From the NCBI GenBank assembly GCA_036380355.1, contig DASVEW010000059.1, forward strand, positions 1 to 19,137: 19,137 nucleotides of DNA, in the 5' to 3' direction. This document shows, piece after piece, positions 1 to 6,527 of this stretch. The notes under the pieces were generated by a model. That model was not told the origin of the DNA. It saw only the letters and a program-made list of their open reading frames with translations, and did no database searches. This stretch comes from JACDAN01 sp036380355 (GTDB lineage Bacteria > Actinomycetota > Thermoleophilia > Gaiellales > Gaiellaceae). Made by a program: the position numbers and the translations under genes. Position 1 is the stretch's first letter; each line of letters begins with the position of its first letter.

Positions 1-774
1 GCGCGCGCGTTCGCGGCTCGAGGCGCCTCGGTGGTCGTGCACGATGCCGGAGTCGAGCAGGACGGCCGTGGCGGCGACCCGGCGGTCGCGGACGCGGTCG
101 TCGCCGAGCTGACGCGCGTAGGCGGTCGTGCGGTCGCACGCTACGAGAACCTCGAGTCCGCCGAGGCATGCGAGCAGCTCGTCGCGGGCACGCTCGAGCA
201 GCTCGGTCGGCTCGACGTCGTCGTCCACAACGCGGGGCTGGTGATCTGGGAGGAGCTCGAGGAAGCACAGAGGAGCTGGGAACGGATGCGCGCCGTCGGC
301 ATCGACGCGCCGTTCCACATCACTCGCGCCGCGTTCCCGGCTATGAAGGAGCAGGGCTACGGCCGTTTCGTCTTCACGACGTCCGGCCGCGCGATGGCGG
401 TCGAGCGGACCCGCCCCGGACTGGCCGGCTACGCGACGGCGAAGATGGGGCAGTTCGGGCTCATGCTCGTCGCTGCCGCCGAGGGGGAGGAGCACGGCAT
501 CCGCGCCAACGCAGTCTCGCCCGCCGCCGCGACTCGCGTCCTGCGCCGCCGGGTCGAGCCGGGCGAGCTCGAGCCGGAGCAGGTCGTCCCGGGCGTGCTC
601 TTCCTCGCTTCCGACCGCTGCGACTTCTCGGGGACGGTGCTCGAGGCAGCCGGCGGCGAGTTCGACGTCGCGCGCTGGACGTCGAGCGAGGGCGTCGACT
701 TCGGCCGCGAGCCGGTCGAGCCGGAGGCGATCGCCGAGCGCTGGGCCGAGATCGAAGGGAGGGTGCCGGCATGA
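1..774 (+). CDS. Short-chain dehydrogenase/reductase, MFE-2-like (5' truncated)
   Basis: NAD(P)-dependent oxidoreductase of the SDR superfamily; substrate unknown. The frame is open to the first base, and the ten codons before the GTG at 31 read like the helix and strand after an SDR glycine-rich loop (AFAARGASVVVHD), so the TGxxxGIG loop and true start lie upstream of the window. Visible motifs are HNAG (about 226-237), a candidate catalytic serine in TTSGRA, and the YATAK pair (Tyr codon 430-432, Lys codon 442-444). The pattern AAFPAMKEQGYGRFVFTTSG and the tail resemble the dehydrogenase domain of multifunctional enzyme type 2. The usual tetrad Asn before the GxF segment appears to be Gly (AVGIDAPF), and the Ser-Tyr spacing is 16 rather than about 13 residues. 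The stop overlaps the next start as ATGA, so it is probably translated with the hydro-lyase genes. A role on a sulfonate or other hydroxyacid is inference from neighbours. Confidence 0.85.
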   Translation, partial: ARAFAARGASVVVHDAGVEQDGRGGDPAVADAVVAELTRVGGRAVARYENLESAEACEQLVAGTLEQLGRLDVVVHNAGLVIWEELEEAQRSWERMRAVGIDAPFHITRAAFPAMKEQGYGRFVFTTSGRAMAVERTRPGLAGYATAKMGQFGLMLVAAAEGEEHGIRANAVSPAAATRVLRRRVEPGELEPEQVVPGVLFLASDRCDFSGTVLEAAGGEFDVARWTSSEGVDFGREPVEPEAIAERWAEIEGRVPA

Positions 775-1667
775 GTACCGTCGAGACCGACATCCAGCAG
801 GCTGTCGAGGACGCCGCGGCACACCTCTACGTCTGGGCGCTGAAGGACATCCCGCAGGACCTCCGCGACGCGCTCGCCGATGCGTCCGGCAAGGAGACCT
901 CCGTGCCCGGGCAGCGTGTGCTGCAGACGATCCTCAAGAACGTCCAGGTGGCCGAGCGGGAGAACAACCTCGTCTGCCAGGACACAGGGATCGCCGTCTA
1001 CTACTGCCGCGTCGGCGAGCACTTCCCGCTCCACCCGGCCCGGATCTATCAGGCGCTCTACGACGGGACGATGCGCGCGACGCTCGACCACCCCTTGCGC
1101 TCGAACACCGTCCACACGCTCACGCGCGAGAACACGGGGCCGAACGTCGGCTATCGCGTTCCGATCGTCCACTGGGACTTCGTCGCCGACTGGGACGGCC
1201 TCGACGTCAAGTGCGTCCCCAAGGGATCGGGCTCGGAGAACATGAGCTTCCTGAAGATGTGCGTCCCCGCCGACGGCGTGAAGGGGATCAAGCAGTTCGT
1301 CCTCGAGTCGATCGTCGGCGCCGGCGGCAAGCCCTGCCCGCCCGGGATCGTCGGCGTCGGGATCGGCGGCTCCGCCGACTACGCGATGCACCTCGCCAAG
1401 GAGGCGATCGCGCGCCCGGTCGGCACGCGGAACCCGGATCCGGAGGTCGCGAAGCTCGAGGAGGAGCTCTTCCAGCTGCTGAACGAGACCGGGATCGGGC
1501 CGATGGGGCTGGGCGGCGACGTGACCGTGCTCCAGTGCCACATCGAGCACGCGGACACGCACATGACGCTGAACCCGGTGGCCGTCAACTACCAGTGCTG
1601 GGCGGCGCGGCGGGCGACGGCGCACGTCGCGGCCGACGGCACGACCGACTTCGACCGGGAGGCGTGA
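771..1667 (+). CDS. Class I fumarase/tartrate-dehydratase-type hydro-lyase, alpha subunit
   Basis: Iron-sulfur subunit of a two-subunit class I hydro-lyase (fumarate hydratase, L-tartrate dehydratase and relatives), which reversibly adds water to a trans-butenedioate-type substrate in the cytoplasm. The protein has 298 residues, usual for the alpha subunit. The three expected [4Fe-4S] ligands are visible: Cys69 in CQDTG, Cys189 in CPPGIVGVGIGG, and Cys276 in NPVAVNYQCWAARR. The GSENMSF block (155-160) and PMGLGGD (244-250) are also present. The ATG at 771 follows GGGAGG-type purines and overlaps the SDR stop (ATGA); its own stop overlaps the beta start (TGATG). Ordinary fumarase is possible. 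However, the operon with a sulfonate-forming synthase, and the similar shapes of malate and 3-sulfolactate, make a sulfo-substrate a reasonable alternative (inference). Confidence 0.92.
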   Translation: MSTVETDIQQAVEDAAAHLYVWALKDIPQDLRDALADASGKETSVPGQRVLQTILKNVQVAERENNLVCQDTGIAVYYCRVGEHFPLHPARIYQALYDGTMRATLDHPLRSNTVHTLTRENTGPNVGYRVPIVHWDFVADWDGLDVKCVPKGSGSENMSFLKMCVPADGVKGIKQFVLESIVGAGGKPCPPGIVGVGIGGSADYAMHLAKEAIARPVGTRNPDPEVAKLEEELFQLLNETGIGPMGLGGDVTVLQCHIEHADTHMTLNPVAVNYQCWAARRATAHVAADGTTDFDREA

Positions 1668-2251
1668 TGGCGGAGCACAGGCTCACCTTCCCCGCCTCCG
1701 AGGACGACGTCCGCCAGCTCCGCGCAGGCGACCTCGTCACCGTCGACGGGCACATCATCGGGCTCCGCGACCGGACGCAGATCCGGATCTTCGACCAGGG
1801 TCAGAAGCCGCCGATCGACCTGAACGGCGCCTTCCTGCTCCACACGGCGCCCGGCGTCCGCAAGCGGGACGACGGCGGCTACGACCCGATGTGCATCGGC
1901 ACGACGACGAGCGCCCGCATGGTGCGCTTCACCGAGCCGCTCGGCCGTGACTACGGCGTCCGCGCGATCTGCGGCAAGGGCGGGCTGCCCGACGACGCCA
2001 TCGAGCCGATGCGCGAGCACGGGATGGTCTACTTCGCGATCGTCGGCGGCGCCGCCGCACTCGAGACGACGCAGATCGAGGCGATCGAGGAGGTCTACTG
2101 GGAGGAGTTGATGCCCGAGTGCCTCTGGAAGTTCCGCGTCAAGGACTTCGGACCGCTCTGGGTCGGCATCGACTCCCACGGCAACTCGCTCTTCCACGAC
2201 GTCCAGGAGGAAGCGCACAAGCGACTGGAGGACATCCTTGCCCGGATTTGA
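1667..2251 (+). CDS. Class I fumarase/tartrate-dehydratase-type hydro-lyase, beta subunit
   Basis: C-terminal-type subunit that completes the active site with the alpha subunit; 194 residues, normal for stand-alone beta subunits. It shows the N-terminal LRAGDLVTVDGHI strand pattern, the Arg-Asp pair at 34-35, GTTTSAR at 78-84, CGKGG at 102-106, and the closing segment FGPLWVGIDSHGN. Compared with family motifs as I know them, the block usually written RDxAH reads RDRTQ, so the His is replaced by Gln. The usual GPTTSxRMD reads GTTTSARMV, so the Pro and final Asp are lost. The Arg, Thr and Lys residues that hold the dicarboxylate in class I fumarases appear kept. An intact enzyme with shifted substrate preference would fit, but this is inference. 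The ATG shares one base with the alpha stop, so coupling should be tight. Confidence 0.9.
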   Translation: MAEHRLTFPASEDDVRQLRAGDLVTVDGHIIGLRDRTQIRIFDQGQKPPIDLNGAFLLHTAPGVRKRDDGGYDPMCIGTTTSARMVRFTEPLGRDYGVRAICGKGGLPDDAIEPMREHGMVYFAIVGGAAALETTQIEAIEEVYWEELMPECLWKFRVKDFGPLWVGIDSHGNSLFHDVQEEAHKRLEDILARI

Positions 2252-3026
2252 CGGCTTTCTCGACGTCCCGGCCCGCTCGCCGAAGCCGCGGCGCAGCGGC
2301 CTCACACACGTCATCGACAAGGGGCTCAACCTGCGCGAGATCGAGGGCATGTTCGACACGGGCGGCGACTACGTCGACATCGTCAAGCTCGGCTGGGGCA
2401 CGTCGTACGTCACGAACAACCTCGAGAAGAAGATCGCGCTCTACCGCTCGCTCGCGACGCCTGTCGTCTGCGGCGGGACGCTCTTCGAGGCCGTCTACGC
2501 GCGCGGCAAGCTCGACGAGTACAAGAGCTGGCTGACCGAGCAGCGGTTCTCGCACGTCGAGATCTCGGACGGCGCAGTCGACATCCCGCGTGAGCGCAAG
2601 CTCGAGCTGATCGCCGAGTTCGGGCAGGACTTCACCGTCCTCTCCGAGGTCGGCTCGAAGGACGCCGAGGTCAACTTCGCGCCGTATCTCTGGGTCGAGT
2701 GGATCAAGGAGGAACTCGAGGCCGGCGCCTGGAAGGTGATCACGGAGGGGCGTGAAGGCGGAACCGCGGGGATCTTCCGGCCGACGGGCGAGATGCGCAC
2801 GGGCCTGATCGACGAGATCGCGCACGACGTCGACATCCACGACCTGATCTTCGAGGCGCCCACGAAGGCGGCCCAGGCGTGGTTCGTCAGGCACTTCGGG
2901 CCCGAGGTGAACCTCGGGAACATCCCGCCGGAGGAGGTCATCCCGCTCGAGACGCTGAGGCTCGGCCTTCGCGCCGACACGATCCAGGAGGTCCTGCTCG
3001 GTGGCGAGCGCGCCCCCACTGCCTGA
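2238..3026 (+). CDS. comA: Phosphosulfolactate synthase (ComA family)
   Basis: ComA adds sulfite to phosphoenolpyruvate to make (R)-2-phospho-3-sulfolactate, the first step of coenzyme M synthesis in methanogens and of sulfolactate synthesis in Bacillus spores. The 262-residue TIM-barrel protein matches family length and shows DKG (27-29), KLGWGTS (50-56), SEVGSKD (136-142), EGREGGTAGI (170-179), FEAP (205-208), VNLGNI (224-229) and ETLRLGLRADT (238-248). The TTG start at 2238 is supported by GGAGG at 2227-2231; the gene overlaps the beta-subunit gene by 14 nt and the reductase gene by 26 nt. No phosphatase (ComB), ComC-type dehydrogenase or ComDE decarboxylase is visible, so the end product cannot be read from this window. 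The plant HSA32 proteins belong to the same family with unclear activity, so the reaction is probable rather than proven. Confidence 0.88.
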   Translation: MPGFDGFLDVPARSPKPRRSGLTHVIDKGLNLREIEGMFDTGGDYVDIVKLGWGTSYVTNNLEKKIALYRSLATPVVCGGTLFEAVYARGKLDEYKSWLTEQRFSHVEISDGAVDIPRERKLELIAEFGQDFTVLSEVGSKDAEVNFAPYLWVEWIKEELEAGAWKVITEGREGGTAGIFRPTGEMRTGLIDEIAHDVDIHDLIFEAPTKAAQAWFVRHFGPEVNLGNIPPEEVIPLETLRLGLRADTIQEVLLGGERAPTA

Positions 3027-3720
3027 GCTCGACGTCGAGGCCATGTCCGCCGAGGAGCTGCTCCGCTGGGCGCACGCGGAGTACGGCGACACGCTCTGCC
3101 TGACCTGCTCGTGGCAGAAGCAGTCCTCCGTGCTCGTGCACATGGTCTCCGAGCTCGGTCTCGACATCCCGATCGTCGAGCTGGACACGCACCTCTTCTT
3201 CCGCGAGACGTACGAGACACGAGACCGGCTGGTCGAGCGCTACGGGCTGAAGCTGCTCCCGCCGCCGCCGGTGATCACCGTCGCCGAGCAGCACAAGCAG
3301 GAAGGGCCGAACCTCTGGGAGCGCGATCCCGACCGCTGCTGCCACATCCGCAAGGTCGAGCCGCTGCTCGAAGCGCTGAAGCTGTACGACGCCTGGATCT
3401 CCGGGATCCGGCGCGACCAGTCGCCTTCGCGGGCTCAGACCCCGAAGCTTCAGTGGTCGGAGCGCTACGGCGTCTGGAAGATCCACCCGCTCGCCGACTG
3501 GGACGAGCGCCGGGTCTGGCTGTACATCCACGTCAACGAGATCCCGTTCAACCCGCTCCACGACGCGGGCTACCGGTCGATCGGCTGCATGCCGTGCACC
3601 AAGCCGACGGCGCCCGACGAGGAGGAGCGCGCGGGGCGGTGGGCCGGCTCGGACAAGCTCGAGTGCGGCATCCACCTGGACACGCCGATCATCGACGCGA
3701 AGAAGGAGACGAATGGCTGA
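3001..3720 (+). CDS. cysH: Assimilatory APS/PAPS reductase, iron-sulfur type
   Basis: Thiol-dependent reductase that releases sulfite from adenylyl sulfate (APS) or PAPS. The 239-residue protein has the nucleotide-binding segment SWQKQSS (37-43), the cluster cysteines Cys113-Cys114 (CCHIRK) and Cys196/Cys199 (CMPC), and the catalytic cysteine at 222 in the C-terminal ECGIH. The CC...CxxC set marks the [4Fe-4S] class, which favours APS, although some such enzymes (Bacillus CysH) also use PAPS. I chose the GTG at 3001 because AGGAGG lies at 2986-2991, nine bases upstream; an ATG at 3043 is a weaker alternative. It overlaps comA by 26 nt and cysC by 8 nt. The sulfite formed would be the direct substrate of ComA. 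Confidence 0.92.
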   Translation: MASAPPLPELDVEAMSAEELLRWAHAEYGDTLCLTCSWQKQSSVLVHMVSELGLDIPIVELDTHLFFRETYETRDRLVERYGLKLLPPPPVITVAEQHKQEGPNLWERDPDRCCHIRKVEPLLEALKLYDAWISGIRRDQSPSRAQTPKLQWSERYGVWKIHPLADWDERRVWLYIHVNEIPFNPLHDAGYRSIGCMPCTKPTAPDEEERAGRWAGSDKLECGIHLDTPIIDAKKETNG

Positions 3721-4312
3721 GCACATCTACGCCCACGAGCATCCGGAGTCGGATCGCTCGCGCGACGGCGGCTTCACGCTCTGGTTCACGGGGCTGAGCG
3801 GCGCCGGGAAGACGACGATCGCGCACCTCGTAGGGCCGGCGCTCGAGGAGCGCGGTCACATCGTCGAGTACCTCGACGGCGACACGGTGCGCACGCACCT
3901 CTCGAAGGGTCTCGGGTTCTCGAAGGAGGACCGCGACACGAACATCGAGCGCATCGGCTGGGTCTCCTCGCGGCTGACGCGCCACGGCGCGGCCGTGCTC
4001 GCCTCCGCGATCTCCCCCTACGAGGAGACGCGCCAGAAGGCGCGCGCTCTGGTCGAGGAGTGGGGCTCGTTCGTCGAGGTGCACGTCGACTGCTCGGTCG
4101 ACGAGTGCGCGCGGCGCGACGTCAAGGGGCTCTACGAGAAGGCGTTCGCCGGCGAGATCAAGGGCTTCACCGGCGTCGACGACCCGTACGAGGCGCCTTC
4201 GAATCCGGAGATTCGCGTCGACTCGGAGCAGGAGTCCGCCGAGGCGAGCGCGCAGCGCATCCTTGCGAAGCTCGAGGAGCTCGGCCTCGTGCCTGCAGAG
4301 GTGGCGGCATGA
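3713..4312 (+). CDS. cysC: Adenylyl-sulfate kinase (APS kinase)
   Basis: Phosphorylates APS with ATP to give PAPS. The 199-residue protein is full length and carries the P-loop GLSGAGKT (27-34), the LDGD segment (54-57), GLGFSKEDRDTNIERI (66-81) and the RDVKGLYEKAFAGEIKGFTG block (135-154), all standard for the family. The ATG at 3713 lies inside the end of cysH (ATGGCTGA), and the stop overlaps the sat start (ATGA). Because the neighbouring reductase is of the APS-type iron-sulfur class, the kinase might feed PAPS to sulfotransferases or to a dual-specificity reductase; the sequence does not decide. Confidence 0.95.
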   Translation: MAEHIYAHEHPESDRSRDGGFTLWFTGLSGAGKTTIAHLVGPALEERGHIVEYLDGDTVRTHLSKGLGFSKEDRDTNIERIGWVSSRLTRHGAAVLASAISPYEETRQKARALVEEWGSFVEVHVDCSVDECARRDVKGLYEKAFAGEIKGFTGVDDPYEAPSNPEIRVDSEQESAEASAQRILAKLEELGLVPAEVAA

Positions 4313-5472
4313 CGGTCGCTCCACAGGGGACACGCCCGGTGCCAGGCACCGGACACGGCCTGATCAGCCCCCACGGCGGGAAGCTCGTCGACCGGACCGG
4401 CGAGCGGCCGGGCGACATCGAGGAGCTCGAGGTCGTGCCGCTTACTTCGCGCGAGGTGTCTGACCTGGACATGCTCGCCTCCGGTGCGCTGAGCCCGCTC
4501 GAGGGGTTCATGGGGCGCGAGGACTACGAGCGCGTGGTCGACGAAATGAGGCTCGCGAACGGCCTGCCCTGGGCGCTTCCGGTCTGCCTCGCAGTCGACA
4601 AAGCACCAGAAGGCGACCGTGTCGCGCTCGCCGACGCGGCCGGCCGTCCCGTCGCCGTCCTCGACGTCGAGGAGATCTACGAGTACGACAAGGAGCGCGA
4701 GGCAGAGAAGTGCTTTCGCACCACCGACGACGCTCACCCGGGAGTCGCGCGGCTCTACGCACAGAAGCCGCTCTACCTCGCCGGGCGGGTCACCGTCTTC
4801 GAGCGGGCCGAGGCGCCGTTCCCCGAGCTCGCCCGCGACCCGGCCGACACGCGCGCCGAGTTCGCCCGGCGCGGCTGGAAGCGGATCGTCGGCTTCCAGA
4901 CGCGCAACCCGATCCACCGCGCGCACGAGTACCTGACGAAGACAGCGCTCGAGACGGTCGACGGTCTGCTGATCCACCCGCTCGTCGGCGACACCAAGTC
5001 CGACGACGTCCCGGCCAGGACGCGCGTCGACTGCTACGAGGTGCTGCTCGACAACTACTACCCGGCCGATCGCGTCGTCCTCTCCGCCTTCCCGGCGGCG
5101 ATGCGCTATGCCGGCCCGCGAGAGGCGATCTGGCACGCGATCTGCCGGAAGAACTACGGCTGCTCGCACTTCATCGTCGGCCGCGACCACGCCGGCGTCG
5201 GGGACTTCTACGGCTCCTACGACGCGCAGCTGATCTTCGACGAGCTCGAGCCGCACGAGCTCGACATCGAGCCGATGTTCTTCGAGCACGCCGTCTACTG
5301 CAAGCGGTGCGAGGCGATGGTCTCGCCGAAGACCTGCCCGCACGGCGGCGACGACCACGTCTTCCTCTCCGGGACGAAGGTGCGGGAGATGCTGACGAAC
5401 GGGGAGATCCCGCCGGCCGAGTTCTCACGGCCCGAGGTCGCCGAGGTGCTGATCCGCGCGTACGCGAGCTAG
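4309..5472 (+). CDS. sat: Sulfate adenylyltransferase (ATP sulfurylase)
   Basis: Activates sulfate with ATP to APS, the entry step of the pathway encoded by the overlapping genes before it. The 387-residue protein is a single-subunit Sat, not the CysDN heterodimer. It shows QTRNPIHRAHEY (197-208, the nucleotidyl-transfer HxxH region), GRDHAGVG (291-298), a CxxC...CPHG cysteine/histidine group (331-345) seen in many bacterial Sat proteins, and SGTKVREML (354-362). The ATG overlaps the cysC stop by four bases. It is the last gene of the overlapping run; the next gene is separated by 164 nt holding a structured element. Confidence 0.95.
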   Translation: MTVAPQGTRPVPGTGHGLISPHGGKLVDRTGERPGDIEELEVVPLTSREVSDLDMLASGALSPLEGFMGREDYERVVDEMRLANGLPWALPVCLAVDKAPEGDRVALADAAGRPVAVLDVEEIYEYDKEREAEKCFRTTDDAHPGVARLYAQKPLYLAGRVTVFERAEAPFPELARDPADTRAEFARRGWKRIVGFQTRNPIHRAHEYLTKTALETVDGLLIHPLVGDTKSDDVPARTRVDCYEVLLDNYYPADRVVLSAFPAAMRYAGPREAIWHAICRKNYGCSHFIVGRDHAGVGDFYGSYDAQLIFDELEPHELDIEPMFFEHAVYCKRCEAMVSPKTCPHGGDDHVFLSGTKVREMLTNGEIPPAEFSRPEVAEVLIRAYAS

Positions 5473-5493
5473 GTGCCTCTCCGGGCGACACAC

Positions 5494-5614
5494 GCCGGTC
5501 TCTGGCCCGCGATCACGCGGCGCCAGAGCACACCCTCCTCCTCACCAAGGCTCTCCAGCCTTGACTCGTCCGAGTGCGCGCTCTGGCTTGGTGCTCGCGA
5601 CCCAGAGCCTCGGC
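5494..5614 (+). promoter_or_regulatory. Candidate structured leader RNA, copy 1 (upstream of TauE)
   Basis: This 121-nt block matches 13923-14043 at 102 of 121 positions without gaps, and both end exactly 22 nt before a start codon. A closing helix can form from GCCG (5494-5497) with CGGC (5611-5614), CTCTGG (5500-5505) with CCAGAG (5602-5607), and CGCGA (5508-5512) with TCGCG (5595-5599). An internal hairpin is AAGGCT (5547-5552), loop CTCC, AGCCTT (5557-5562). Two base pairs of that hairpin and one of the closing helix change in a compensatory way in copy 2. Conserved stretches include GATCACGCGGCGCCAGAGC, CTCCTCCTCACCAAGG and CTCTGGCTTGGTGCTCGCGA. I do not recognise a known riboswitch class. 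A DNA-level repeat is less likely given the identical spacing to the start codons. Confidence 0.65.
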
Positions 5615-5636
5615 AGTGCCACCCGAAGAGGCACCG

Positions 5637-6521
5637 ATGACCTGGGAGCTCTCGCTCACCGGCCTTGCCATCGGCCTCCTCGTCGGCCTCACGGGAATGG
5701 GCGGCGGTGCACTCCTCACGCCGTTCCTCATTCTCTTCTTCGGCTTCAAGCCGACCCTCGCGGTGGGCACCGACATCCTCCACGGAGCCGTCTTCAAGAC
5801 CTTCGGCGCCGTGCGCCACCGGCGCCTCGGCACCGTCCACGCGCGGATGACCTTCTGGATGTTCCTCGCCTCGGGACCGATGTCGCTCGCCGGCGTCCAG
5901 ACGGCCGAGTGGCTCGAGAACCGCTACGGCAACGGGGTCGAGTCCGCCTCGGCGAAGGTGATCGGCGCCGCGCTGATCCTGGGCGGCCTCGGCTTTCTCG
6001 CCAAGACGTTCGTGCAGCGCGGCGTGCAGGCGACCGACGCGCCGTTCCTGCTCCAGCAGCGTGACCGCGTGATCGCCTTCGCGCTCGGCGCGGTCGGCGG
6101 CTACATCGTCGGCCTGACGTCGGTCGGGAGCGGCACGTTCTTCGCCCTCGTGATGCTGCTCGTCTTTCCGTTGACCGCGGCGAAGATCGTCGGCACCGAC
6201 ATCTTCCACGCGGCCGCGCTGCTCTGGGTCGCCGGGATCGCGCACCTGATCCACGGCAACGTCGACCTCGGAGCGATGGCGTGGCTGCTGCTCGGCTCGA
6301 TCCCGGGGATCCTGATCGGGAGCCAGGTCACGGTGAAGCTCCCCGACCGCTCGCTTCGGGTGGCCCTGTCGACCGTGCTGCTGGCGAGCGGCGTGCGGCT
6401 CCTGGAGACGCCCGGTTACGACATCTGGGTGCCGATCATCCTGGCAACCGGGGCCGTGCTGGCCGGCGTCGTGGAGGTGAAGCGCCTCAACGGACGGGTC
6501 GCTCGAACCGATCCGGCTTGA
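5637..6521 (+). CDS. TauE/SafE-family membrane anion exporter
   Basis: Integral membrane protein of the sulfite exporter TauE/SafE family, whose members are linked to export of sulfite, sulfoacetate, sulfolactate and other small anions. It has 294 residues with about eight hydrophobic segments in two homologous halves. Each half opens with a glycine-rich helix (GLLVGLTGMGGGALLTPFL near the N-terminus; GGYIVGLTSVGSGTFFALVM in the middle) followed by a GTDI motif (AVGTDILHG and IVGTDIFHA). The ATG at 5637 is preceded by GAAGAGG. It lies downstream of the sulfite-producing run but after a 164-nt gap with the structured element, so it may be regulated separately. Export of excess sulfite or of the sulfonate product is inferred from context. 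It converges on the next gene with a six-base gap and no visible terminator. Confidence 0.88.
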   Translation: MTWELSLTGLAIGLLVGLTGMGGGALLTPFLILFFGFKPTLAVGTDILHGAVFKTFGAVRHRRLGTVHARMTFWMFLASGPMSLAGVQTAEWLENRYGNGVESASAKVIGAALILGGLGFLAKTFVQRGVQATDAPFLLQQRDRVIAFALGAVGGYIVGLTSVGSGTFFALVMLLVFPLTAAKIVGTDIFHAAALLWVAGIAHLIHGNVDLGAMAWLLLGSIPGILIGSQVTVKLPDRSLRVALSTVLLASGVRLLETPGYDIWVPIILATGAVLAGVVEVKRLNGRVARTDPA

Positions 6522-6527
6522 CTTGGC

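Noticed and set aside
429..1625. 398-codon minus-strand open frame opposite the SDR and hydro-lyase alpha genes
   Set aside because: It mirrors the codon bias of the genuine plus-strand genes, has no recognisable motif and lies across two well-supported genes.
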